NCBI GenBank assembly: GCA_037445875.1
Contig: JBBIJR010000037.1
Location: 1-33,447, forward strand
Length of the DNA stretch: 33,447 nucleotides
Reading direction: 5' to 3'
Origin: JBBIJR01 sp037445875
GTDB lineage: Bacteria > CLD3 > SB21
Below are positions 17,316 to 24,245 of the stretch, one piece after another (position 1 is the first letter of the stretch; the number at the start of each line of letters is the position of its first letter). The notes beneath the pieces are model-generated. The model was not told the DNA's origin. It worked only from the letters and a program-made list of their open reading frames with translations, and ran no database searches. The position numbers and the translations under genes are program-made.

Positions 17316-18465
17316 CGGCTTGACGAAACGAGTACGCAGGAGGCGATCACGGAGGTGGTTGCCTTTTTTGTTTATGGCGTTGATCGGGGCGACGGTATTG
17401 GCCCAGGAAACAAAACCCGTCCGGGCCCTCTGGGTCGTACGCGACGTACTCCGAAACCGCTCCGCGATCGACGGTTTGATCGACGATGCGGCAAAAGGAA
17501 AGTTCACCGACCTCTACGTGCAGGTGAGGGCAAGGGGCGATGCCTTCTACCCGAGCCGCTATGCGCCAGCCGCAGAAAACATGGACACGATCTTCGACCC
17601 GCTGGCGTACCTCTTGCAACAGTCAGCAGGAAGACCGTTTCGCGTGCACGCCTGGCTCAACGTATTCTACGTGTGGTCGGCCGCACACAACCCCGGCGAC
17701 TCGTTTCACGTCGTCTATCGACACCCGGATTGGAGTGCGGTTTCCGAGTCCGGCCGGTCCATGGTAGATGAGGGCACAAGGAAACTCCAGAGCCGAAACC
17801 TCGAGGGTATCTTCCTGACGCCGGCAGCGGACGAGTACAAAGGGCAGTTTCTGGCCATTGTGGAGGAACTGCTCACTCGCTATCCGCTGGCGGGCATCCA
17901 TCTGGATTACATCCGGTACCCGGACGCCCGGTACGACTACTCCATGGCCATGAGGGCCAAGTTCATCCTGTCGTATCACGTGGATCCGGTTTCCACTTCG
18001 GTCGCGGAGGACCGCTGGTTGGCTTCCCGCTGGAAGGCCTTTCGCCAGCAGGAGTTGACGCATTTCGTAGAGGGCGTGCGGCAGACCACGAAGCGACTCC
18101 GGCCGGCCGCGATCCTCAGCGCTGCCGTCTTTGCCGACCCTTCCGATGCGCAGGACCGCGTCTTGCAGTCCTGGACCGAATGGATACAATCGGGCGCGAT
18201 TGATTATGCCGTTGCGATGAACTATGCGGCGGACGCGCGCGAGTTTGAGAATCGCCTGAATACGCTCCGCCTGGCCGTCGGTGATTCAATCATGGCCGAA
18301 AGGGTCATAGTGGGAGTCGCTCTATACAACCAGTCGGTTCGAGGCGCCCTTGACAAGCTTAAGCGCATTCGATCGTATCGGGTCAGAGGTACGTCTGTGT
18401 TCTCGTACGAGATTCTTCGCACGGACCGCGCGTATTTTGACAGGTTGATCAAGGAGTCGCCGTGA
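17296..18465 (+). CDS. Secreted glycosyl hydrolase-like (GHL10/DUF187) protein
   Basis: With the ATG at 17296 the product is 389 residues. Residues 11-36 look like a signal peptide: a cluster of arginines, a hydrophobic stretch LPFLFMALIGATVL, and a VLA cleavage site before Q37. The mature part is a predicted TIM barrel of the GHL10 family. RALWVVRD is at 43-50, VHAWLN at 117-122 and the hallmark HLDYIRYP at 202-209, with a late strand AVAMNYAAD. Family members are linked to cell-wall or polysaccharide metabolism; the substrate is not known here. The start is uncertain: a TTG at 17320 would avoid the 20-base overlap with the upstream gene and still keep the signal. Its stop overlaps the next start (GTGA). 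Confidence 0.8.
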   Translation: MRPRRADGLTKRVRRRRSRRWLPFLFMALIGATVLAQETKPVRALWVVRDVLRNRSAIDGLIDDAAKGKFTDLYVQVRARGDAFYPSRYAPAAENMDTIFDPLAYLLQQSAGRPFRVHAWLNVFYVWSAAHNPGDSFHVVYRHPDWSAVSESGRSMVDEGTRKLQSRNLEGIFLTPAADEYKGQFLAIVEELLTRYPLAGIHLDYIRYPDARYDYSMAMRAKFILSYHVDPVSTSVAEDRWLASRWKAFRQQELTHFVEGVRQTTKRLRPAAILSAAVFADPSDAQDRVLQSWTEWIQSGAIDYAVAMNYAADAREFENRLNTLRLAVGDSIMAERVIVGVALYNQSVRGALDKLKRIRSYRVRGTSVFSYEILRTDRAYFDRLIKESP

Positions 18466-18929
18466 TCGACGTTCGTCGTGCGGAGGCATCCGATATTCCG
18501 TTCCTCGCCGACTGCAATTGCCGCATGGCCTGGGAGTCCGAAGAAAGGAAACTCGATCCGGACACGGCGCGTTCCGGAGTGGAGGGTCTGTTTCAGCATC
18601 CGGAATATGGGTTTTATGTTCTGGCGGAGGACCGGGGCAAACTGGTGGGACAATTGATGATCACGTTCGAGTGGAGCGATTGGCGCAACGGTCTTTTCTG
18701 GTGGATCCAGAGCGTCTTCGTGCTACCGGAAGCGAGACGTCAGGGGGTCTACAGGACCCTGCACGAGTATGTCCGACGGATCGCGCGGCATACACCCGGT
18801 GTGTGCGGCCTGCGACTGTACGTCGACCGCAACAACAGCTCCGCCCGTGCAACCTACACCCGATGCGGCATGGCCGAATGCCGCTACGACCTGTTTGAGG
18901 AGCTGTTTCCGTCGCCGAACGGTGAATGA
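18462..18929 (+). CDS. GNAT-family N-acetyltransferase
   Basis: The 155-residue product has the GNAT layout: N-terminal VRRAEASDIPFLADCN, a central strand LVGQLMITFEW, the SVFVLPEARRQGVYRTLHEY segment with the acetyl-CoA-binding RRQGVY loop at 92-97, and the C-terminal LYVDRNNSSARATYTRCGM that often closes the fold. The acceptor substrate cannot be told. The GTG start overlaps the stop of the upstream GHL10 gene by four bases, so the two are very likely translated together. It is the last gene before the rpsA promoter. Confidence 0.85.
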   Translation: MIDVRRAEASDIPFLADCNCRMAWESEERKLDPDTARSGVEGLFQHPEYGFYVLAEDRGKLVGQLMITFEWSDWRNGLFWWIQSVFVLPEARRQGVYRTLHEYVRRIARHTPGVCGLRLYVDRNNSSARATYTRCGMAECRYDLFEELFPSPNGE

Positions 18930-18946
18930 GCTTGTAATGATTGTAC

Positions 18947-18975
18947 TTGCAATTAAAACTCCCATTTTCTATATT
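18947..18975 (+). promoter_or_regulatory. Predicted rpsA promoter
   Basis: TTGCAA at 18947-18952 and TATATT at 18970-18975 with a 17-base spacer form a strong sigma-70-like promoter. It sits in an AT-rich stretch just after the GNAT stop. Very similar boxes precede panD (24297-24324) and infA (13322-13349). Confidence 0.75.
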
Positions 18976-19108
18976 GCCCGTCCCAAAACAGTATCGCGCC
19001 CGCACAGGCGCATCACGCAACCCCCGCTTCCGGGGCAGAAAAGGAGATTTGTGAGGACCCCGTGCTCCTCGGCCCGCTGAGGAAAGTCTTCGCAAAGCAA
19101 AGAACGTA
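18976..19108 (+). promoter_or_regulatory. Structured rpsA leader without a Shine-Dalgarno
   Basis: About 130 bases separate the rpsA promoter from its ATG. A CCCCG-CTTC-CGGGG hairpin lies at 19022-19035. The only strong ribosome-binding sequence, AAGGAG at 19041-19046, faces a GTG that opens a short ORF rather than rpsA. The last 26 bases before the rpsA ATG have no Shine-Dalgarno. In E. coli, S1 autoregulates an rpsA start that also lacks a good Shine-Dalgarno; similar control here is inference. Confidence 0.45.
19051..19080 (+). CDS. Possible nine-residue leader ORF upstream of rpsA
   Basis: GTG at 19051 follows AAGGAG by four bases and encodes MRTPCSSAR before a TGA at 19078-19080. It is out of frame with rpsA. 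The short length means it may be chance, but it carries the best ribosome-binding site in the leader. A GAGGA/TCCTC hairpin covers most of it. Confidence 0.2.
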   Translation: MRTPCSSAR

Positions 19109-20845
19109 ATGTCCGAACCAACCACCCTAAACCTTAAACGTGACTACGGGAAGACAATCATTCCCTACGATCAATTCAAAGAAACCCGCCACTCCGACTA
19201 CGACGACAGCGAGTTCAATCAGTACCGGGAAATGTACGAGCGAACCCTCAATTCCATCTCTGAAAAAGAGATCATCAAGGGCCGCATTCTCACCATCGGG
19301 ATCAACGAAGTCAAAGTTGATATCGGATTCAAGAGCGAGGGCATCATCCCCACCACTGAATTCGGGAACAACCTGGACCAGTTCAAGGTGGGTGACACCA
19401 TCGAAGTATATCTCGACAACATAGAAGACAAGGACGGCCAGATTATTCTGTCCCACAAGAAGGCCGATTTCCTGCGTGTGTGGGAGAAGATCACCCGGCA
19501 TTACGAAACCGGAGACGTGGTCAACGGGACGATCACAAAGCGAATCAAAGGCGGTATGGTGGTCAACGTTATGGGCGTCGACTGCTTCCTGCCCGGCTCG
19601 CAGATCGACGTGAAACCCATTCGCGATTTTGATGCGTATCTGGGCCGGGAGATGCAATTCAAGATCGTCAAGCTGAACAACCTGCGAAAGAACGTTGTGG
19701 TGAGCAGCCGCGTTCTGATCGAAGAAGCCACGAAAGGGCAGCGGGAAAAGATCCTCAACGAATTGCATAAGGGCCAGATCCTGGAAGGGACCGTCAAGAA
19801 TATCACGGACTTCGGCGCTTTCATCGATCTCGGCGGTGTGGATGGCCTGCTGCACATTACAGACATGTCGTGGGGCCGCGTCAAACACCCCTCTGAGATC
19901 GTCAAACTCGACGAGCGCGTTCGGGTCATGGTCATCGACTTCAACGAACAGAAGGACCGCATCTCACTCGGCATGAAGCAAATGCAGCCGGAACCGTGGG
20001 CTGAGGCGGCGAACAAGTATCCGGCAGGGACGCTCGTCAAGGGACGGGTCGTTTCCATCACAGACTACGGTGCCTTTATCGAGATCGAAAAGGGCATTGA
20101 AGGCCTCATTCACATCTCGGAAATGTCCTGGAACCAGACGGTCAAGCACCCCTCCCAGATGTTCGCCCTCGGCGACGATGTCGAAGCGGAAGTGGTCAGC
20201 ATCGTGCCGGACGAACGAAAGATATCCCTTTCCGTGAAGAAACTGCAGAACGATCCCTGGGACCTGGTGGAAACCAAGTATCCCCTGGGGAGCAAGCACA
20301 CCGGACGCGTACGCAACTTGACCAATTTCGGTGTGTTTGTGGAATTGGAACCCGGGATCGACGGTCTGGTGCATATTTCCGATCTTTCCTGGACGCGCAA
20401 GATCCGAAATCCGGCAGAAGTCGTGAAGAAGGGCGATGAGATGGAAGTCGTGATCATGGGCATCGACAAGGAGAACCGCCGTATCTCGATGAGCCACAAG
20501 CACATCGCCGACAACCCGTGGGATGGATTCCAGGAAGTATACGGCAGCGGGGCAGAGACGACCGGCAAGGTCATGCGAACGATCGAAAAAGGCATCATCG
20601 TAGAGTTGCCGCTCGGAGTGGAGGGTTTTGTTCCCTCGTCTCACCTTCCGAAAAGCGACAAGAAAGACGCGATCGCAGAAGGTACGGAGATGCACCTGGT
20701 CGTGATCGAATTCGACAAGGAAAACAAGAAGATCGTACTTTCGGCGACACAGTACGAAAGAAGCCGGGAAGCGAAGATACTGCAGGATTATCAGGCCCAG
20801 CAGGCGGCCACGGAGGGAACAACGGGCGAGACGCCGAACGCCTGA
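19109..20845 (+). CDS. rpsA: Small subunit ribosomal protein S1
   Basis: The 578-residue product has six S1 OB-fold domains at about residues 54-117, 135-202, 220-290, 307-377, 394-464 and 481-547. S1 binds the mRNA leader and helps initiation on structured or weak sites. Domains 3-5 are the most canonical (DFGAFIDLGGVDGLLHITDM, DYGAFIEIEKGIEGLIHISE, NFGVFVELEPGIDGLVHISD). A Gln/Ala/Thr-rich tail closes the protein. There is no cmk or ispH fusion. The ATG at 19109 has no Shine-Dalgarno, and no upstream in-frame start exists before a stop. A strong terminator follows. Confidence 0.96.
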   Translation: MSEPTTLNLKRDYGKTIIPYDQFKETRHSDYDDSEFNQYREMYERTLNSISEKEIIKGRILTIGINEVKVDIGFKSEGIIPTTEFGNNLDQFKVGDTIEVYLDNIEDKDGQIILSHKKADFLRVWEKITRHYETGDVVNGTITKRIKGGMVVNVMGVDCFLPGSQIDVKPIRDFDAYLGREMQFKIVKLNNLRKNVVVSSRVLIEEATKGQREKILNELHKGQILEGTVKNITDFGAFIDLGGVDGLLHITDMSWGRVKHPSEIVKLDERVRVMVIDFNEQKDRISLGMKQMQPEPWAEAANKYPAGTLVKGRVVSITDYGAFIEIEKGIEGLIHISEMSWNQTVKHPSQMFALGDDVEAEVVSIVPDERKISLSVKKLQNDPWDLVETKYPLGSKHTGRVRNLTNFGVFVELEPGIDGLVHISDLSWTRKIRNPAEVVKKGDEMEVVIMGIDKENRRISMSHKHIADNPWDGFQEVYGSGAETTGKVMRTIEKGIIVELPLGVEGFVPSSHLPKSDKKDAIAEGTEMHLVVIEFDKENKKIVLSATQYERSREAKILQDYQAQQAATEGTTGETPNA

Positions 20846-20868
20846 TCAGCCGTAATAGAATACAGAAG

Positions 20869-20903
20869 AAGGGTTGGATGCTCTGTCGTTCAGCCCTTTT
20901 TTT
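20869..20903 (+). terminator. Rho-independent terminator after rpsA
   Basis: AAGGGTTG at 20869-20876 pairs with CAGCCCTT at 20891-20898 (eight pairs, one G-T), with a 14-base loop, followed directly by a run of T to 20903. It ends rpsA transcription. Only 14 bases separate the T-run from the rnhB ATG, so rnhB depends on readthrough or on a promoter lying upstream of the hairpin. Confidence 0.8.
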
Positions 20904-20917
20904 GTTGGGACGGTACC

Positions 20918-21556
20918 ATGACGGATATGCTGATGTACGAGCGGGAATGCTGGAACCACGGATTCAGGCATGTGGCGGGGGTGGATGAGGCGGGCCGCGG
21001 TCCGTTAGCCGGACCGCTGGTGGTGGCGGGGGCCATTTTCGAACCGGGCTTCATCATCGAGGGCGTGACGGATTCGAAGCAGCTGTCGGAGACGGAGCGG
21101 GAGGGATTTTTCGACGTCATCCAGCGCAGGGCCCTTGCGTTTCATATCGAGATCGTCAGTCCGCAGGTCGTGGACCGGATGAATATTCTGCAAGCTTCCC
21201 TTCACGGCATGCGCCTGTGCGTAGAACGCATGCCGCTCAAGGCGGACTATGTCCTGATCGACGGTAATCACGAAGCGTTTCCGAGGAACAGCTATTATAC
21301 TTCACGTCAACGACCCGTTGTTAAAGGAGACAGCCTCAGTTTTGCGATCGCCGCCTCATCCATCCTCGCCAAGGTGACGAGAGACCGGCTGATGGTGGAA
21401 TACGACAAGGTCTTTCCCGCCTATCGCTTCGCGCGCCACAAAGGCTACCCCACGCCCGAGCACATCGAGGCCCTGCGCCTTCACGGACCTTGCGTTATCC
21501 ACCGCAAGACGTTCTGCGCGGCTATCCTGAATCCTCAGCTCGATCTGGAACTCTGA
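20918..21556 (+). CDS. rnhB: Ribonuclease HII
   Basis: The 212-residue product removes misincorporated ribonucleotides from DNA and degrades RNA in RNA-DNA hybrids. The catalytic motif GVDEAGRG has D23 and E24. Further acidic residues lie in LIDG (D115) and KGDS (D138), followed by the family block SILAKVTRDRLM and the HKGYPTPEH motif. The ATG lies just after the rpsA terminator and has only a weak GGGACGG upstream. The 3' end overlaps the convergent alpha/beta hydrolase by 22 bases. Gene length is normal. Confidence 0.95.
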   Translation: MTDMLMYERECWNHGFRHVAGVDEAGRGPLAGPLVVAGAIFEPGFIIEGVTDSKQLSETEREGFFDVIQRRALAFHIEIVSPQVVDRMNILQASLHGMRLCVERMPLKADYVLIDGNHEAFPRNSYYTSRQRPVVKGDSLSFAIAASSILAKVTRDRLMVEYDKVFPAYRFARHKGYPTPEHIEALRLHGPCVIHRKTFCAAILNPQLDLEL

Positions 21557-22332
21557 CGCTCAAATTCCAGGCTGGATAGAAACTCGCGAAAGACCTGATT
21601 GAGAATTTCCGGTTCTTCCATCATTGGCATATGACCGCTTCGCGGAATCGTCCGGATGGTTGCGGTGGGTGCAAGCATGCCCATGGATTCCAACCGGTCA
21701 GCGGCCACGAAGGGGTCGTCCGAGCCTGCGGCAATCAACCAGGGAACCGGCGACGTTTTCAGCACGCCGCTGCGGTCCGGACGGTTCGCCATGCCTTGCA
21801 GGGCCGTCAGGATACCTTCGACGGAGGCCGATTCCATAATCCCGCGTAGGCGGGATTGAAGATTCACAGTGTCCGTTCGGTTCGGCGATAGCAGTTTATC
21901 GAGCATGGCAGATACAACGATGCCGGTCCCTTCCCGGCGTACCCGCTCCATCATCTTCAAGCGGCCTTCACGGGCTTCCGGCGTATCGGCGAACGGGTGG
22001 CTGCCGATCAAGCCCGCTGCGGTCAGCCGATCGGGGTGCTGCTCGGCCAATGCCAGGACGACGTAACCTCCCATCGAATGCCCGAAAACGGAGGCCTGCG
22101 AAATTCCGAGAGAATCCATCAGTCGTGCGAGCGCGTCTGCATAGTGCTCCATGCCGACAAACGACGACGAAGAGTTTTTCCCGAATCCGGGAAGGTCCGG
22201 TGCGATCACGCGATAACGGTCGGTCAATACTCTCTGGGAAAACCAGATCGACCGGCTCAACGGGTAACCGTGCACCAGCACGATCGCAGGTCCGCGTCCC
22301 TCGTCCGTGTACGAAAGAGTTTCCAGGATCAA
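21535..22332 (-). CDS. Alpha/beta-fold hydrolase
   Basis: The 265-residue product has a complete alpha/beta hydrolase pattern. The oxyanion segment is VHGYPLSRSIW, DLPGFGKN follows, the nucleophile elbow is GHSMGG with S86, an acidic residue is in GSDDPF (D205/D206) and the histidine is in SGHMPMMEEP (H234). It has no signal peptide. The substrate cannot be told; relatives include esterases and carboxylate-ester hydrolases. The start is TTG at 22332 and shares four bases (TTGA) with the proS stop, so it is translationally coupled to proS. A start at TTG with AAGG a few bases upstream is acceptable. Confidence 0.88.
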   Translation of the reverse strand: MILETLSYTDEGRGPAIVLVHGYPLSRSIWFSQRVLTDRYRVIAPDLPGFGKNSSSSFVGMEHYADALARLMDSLGISQASVFGHSMGGYVVLALAEQHPDRLTAAGLIGSHPFADTPEAREGRLKMMERVRREGTGIVVSAMLDKLLSPNRTDTVNLQSRLRGIMESASVEGILTALQGMANRPDRSGVLKTSPVPWLIAAGSDDPFVAADRLESMGMLAPTATIRTIPRSGHMPMMEEPEILNQVFREFLSSLEFERQSSRSS

Positions 22333-23771
22333 TACGCCTTCGCAAAGATAACCTGCACGTCCGTCTCCTTACCCGTCAATATGCAGCGGCCTTTTTCCCC
22401 GCTTTGTTCCAACGGAACGCAGCGAATCGTGGCTTTCGTTTCTTCCTTGATGTGGTCCTCATCGGATCCGCTGCCTGCCCAGAAACAACGTGCAAAACCC
22501 TCCTCCTTTTCCATGATCGATCGCAGATCTTCGTAGGCCTTGACCGCTATCGTGTGATCGTCGCGGAACCGCCGGGCGCGATCGAACAGGTTTTGCTGCA
22601 CCTCTTCCAGCAACAGAGGTACGCGCGTCCCGATCTCGCTGTTCTGCAGCGCGATCTTATCGTTCTTATTCATCTTGTCGCGGCGGGCGCACACAACCTG
22701 CCCTGCGGCGACATCCTTTGGGCCCACTTCGATCCGAACCGGAACACCTTTCAACTCCCATTCGTTGAACTTCCATCCCGGCCGGTATTGTTCGCGGTCG
22801 TCGACGTGAACCCGAAGGCCCGCCTGCCAGAGTTCGGTGCGGATACGCTGGGCAACTTCCGTCGTTTGTGACCGTTCGTGGTCCTCCTTGAATATCGGAA
22901 CGATCACAACCTGGATCGGCGCCAGCCGCGGCGGGAGCACCAATCCCTGGTCATCGCTGTGGGCCATGATCAACGCTCCGATCAAACGCGTGCTGACTCC
23001 CCAACTGGTGGCCCATACGTACTGCAGTTCTTTGTTCTGATCCTGATAGCGTACGTCGAAGGCCCTGGCAAAATTTTGGCCCAGGTTGTGAGACGTGCCG
23101 GCCTGAAGGGCCTTCCGGTCCTGCATCATGGCTTCGATGCAGTAGGTGTGCAGGGCGCCGGCGAATTTCTCCGCTTCCGTCTTCTTCCCGTAATAAACCG
23201 GGAGGGCCATGTGCTCTTCCGCAAAGCGACGGTACACATGCAGCATCCGGACCGCCTCCTCTTCGGCCTCCTCATACGTCGCGTGGGCCGTGTGGCCCTC
23301 CTGCCAGAGGAACTCGGTAGTGCGAAGAAACAGGCGGGTTCGCATCTCCCATCGGACAACATTGGCCCATTGATTGATGAGTATCGGGAGATCGCGGTAC
23401 GACTGAATCCACTTCTGGTACATGCTCCAGATGATTGTTTCGGATGTCGGGCGGATGTAGAGATTCTCCTCCAGCTTCTTGCCGCCCCCGTGCGTTACGA
23501 CCGCACATTCCGGCGAGAAGCCCTCGACATGCTCTTTCTCCCGAGTCATGAAGCTTTCCGGAATGAATAGCGGAAAATACGCATTGACGTGGCCGGTCTC
23601 TTTGAACATGCGGTCCAGCGTCTGCTGGATCAACTCCCAGATCGCATATCCGTTGGGCCGGATGACCATGCAACCCTTCACCGGGGCGTAATCCGCGAGT
23701 TGGGCCTGAACAACAAGGTCGATATACCACTGCGAATAATCCTGCGCGCGTGGGGTGATCTTCTCAGCCAT
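22329..23771 (-). CDS. proS: Prolyl-tRNA synthetase, short (archaeal/eukaryote-like) type
   Basis: The 480-residue product charges tRNA-Pro with proline. It is the short ProRS type without the INS editing domain, as found in Bacteroidetes, Chlorobi, archaea and eukaryotes. Features are GCMVIRPNGYAIWELIQQ near the N terminus, the motif-2 region RTTEFLWQEGHTAHATYEEA and the C-terminal zinc-type domain ending in FAKAY. The ATG at 23771 has AGGAG five bases upstream. Upstream lies a proline-rich short ORF that ends just inside this start, and further upstream a tRNA array on the same strand. Downstream, the stop overlaps an alpha/beta hydrolase start. Confidence 0.96.
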   Translation of the reverse strand: MAEKITPRAQDYSQWYIDLVVQAQLADYAPVKGCMVIRPNGYAIWELIQQTLDRMFKETGHVNAYFPLFIPESFMTREKEHVEGFSPECAVVTHGGGKKLEENLYIRPTSETIIWSMYQKWIQSYRDLPILINQWANVVRWEMRTRLFLRTTEFLWQEGHTAHATYEEAEEEAVRMLHVYRRFAEEHMALPVYYGKKTEAEKFAGALHTYCIEAMMQDRKALQAGTSHNLGQNFARAFDVRYQDQNKELQYVWATSWGVSTRLIGALIMAHSDDQGLVLPPRLAPIQVVIVPIFKEDHERSQTTEVAQRIRTELWQAGLRVHVDDREQYRPGWKFNEWELKGVPVRIEVGPKDVAAGQVVCARRDKMNKNDKIALQNSEIGTRVPLLLEEVQQNLFDRARRFRDDHTIAVKAYEDLRSIMEKEEGFARCFWAGSGSDEDHIKEETKATIRCVPLEQSGEKGRCILTGKETDVQVIFAKAY

Positions 23772-23874
23772 GGGAACTCCTGTTCGTGTGCGATGTCGCT
23801 GGGAAAGGGCCTATCGGACGGGGATGGGGTTCGGCAGCCGGTCTGGAACCAGCATGGAGAATTCCGGTTTCATC
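23764..23874 (-). CDS. Possible proline-rich leader peptide of proS
   Basis: From an ATG at 23874 (or a second in-frame ATG at 23856) a 36-residue ORF runs to a TGA at 23764-23766. It includes MLVPDRLPNPIPRP and has eight prolines in all, most within one stretch. Its stop lies just past the proS ATG, in another frame, and the ORF covers the proS ribosome-binding site, a layout suited to coupling. The start has no strong Shine-Dalgarno and the DNA is C-rich, so chance cannot be excluded. An imperfect stem (GGTTC with GAACC, at 23829-23851) lies inside it. Confidence 0.3.
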   Translation of the reverse strand, partial: DETGILHAGSRPAAEPHPRPIGPFPATSHTNRSSHG

Positions 23875-23890
23875 TTAACGTGAAACGTCG

Positions 23891-23963
23891 TACGCCCGGC
23901 GGGACTCGAACCTGCAACCTTTGGCTCCGGAGGCCAACGTTCTATCCATTGAACTACGGGCGC
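23891..23963 (-). tRNA. tRNA-Arg (anticodon CCG)
   Basis: The 73-base gene folds as a normal cloverleaf: acceptor stem of seven pairs (first pair G-U), a four-pair D arm GTTC/GAAC, and an anticodon stem TTGGC/GCCAA with loop CTCCGGA. That gives U33 and anticodon CCG, reading CGG. The T arm has loop TTCGAGT and an A-C mismatch in its stem. The discriminator is A and CCA is not encoded. It is the last member of a three-unit array and lies 119 bases upstream of proS on the same strand. Confidence 0.9.
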
Positions 23964-24208
23964 GAATAATCATGTCTGCTTGCGCCCGGCGGGACTCTCC
24001 GCCAGGTCGGATTAGCCTCTGGCCGAGAACCTGCAATCCCGACGGTTTCCGTCGGGACCAACGTTCTATCCATTGAACTACGGGCGCGAATAATCATGTC
24101 TGCTTGCGCCCGGCGGGACTCTCCGCCAGGTCGGATTAGCCTCTGGCCGAGAACCTGCAATCCCGACGGTTTCCGTCGGGACCAACGTTCTATCCATTGA
24201 ACTACGGG
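23961..24208. repeat. Two identical 124-bp tandem units
   Basis: Positions 23961-24084 and 24085-24208 read identical by eye. Each unit holds one tRNA-Arg-derived element plus an 18-base spacer. The same spacer and the first 30 bases of the tRNA also precede the functional tRNA-Arg, so the array looks like a three-copy tRNA duplication in which two copies were altered, and one altered copy was duplicated later. Confidence 0.9.
23981..24087 (-). ncRNA. tRNA-Arg-derived structured element, copy A
   Basis: This 107-base element shares its first 30 bases (acceptor strand and D arm) and the T-arm flanks with the adjacent tRNA-Arg. Its acceptor stem GCGCCCG/CGGGCGC is perfectly paired. The anticodon arm is replaced by a 9-bp hairpin with an AAA loop (24037-24057). 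A 29-base palindromic insertion (23998-24026) splits the T loop and extends the T arm into a stem of about a dozen pairs. U33 and a usable anticodon are lost, so it is not a normal tRNA. It could be a structured RNA or a tRNA pseudogene invaded by palindromic repeats. Confidence 0.6.
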
Positions 24209-24211
24209 CGC
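24105..24211 (-). ncRNA. tRNA-Arg-derived structured element, copy B
   Basis: This is an identical copy of the element at 23981-24087, with its anticodon-position hairpin at 24161-24181 and its T-loop insertion at 24122-24150. It is the first unit downstream of the predicted promoter at 24246-24274. Its 5' flank shares only about ten bases (AAGATTATTC-like) with the other spacers, so it marks the outer edge of the duplication. Confidence 0.6.
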
Positions 24212-24245
24212 GAATAATCTTGCCTTGCGCCAAAAATCGGGCCAT

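Noticed and set aside
23772..23890. T-box riboswitch before proS
   Set aside because: No AGGGTGGNACCGCG-type T-box sequence and no terminator/antiterminator pair is seen.
23981..24087. A tRNA with anticodon AAA
   Set aside because: Reading the central hairpin as an anticodon arm puts AAA at the anticodon but leaves G at position 33, no normal loop closure and a split T loop.
23961..24208. CRISPR-like direct repeats
   Set aside because: There are only two contiguous 124-bp units with no unique spacers, and the units contain tRNA sequence.
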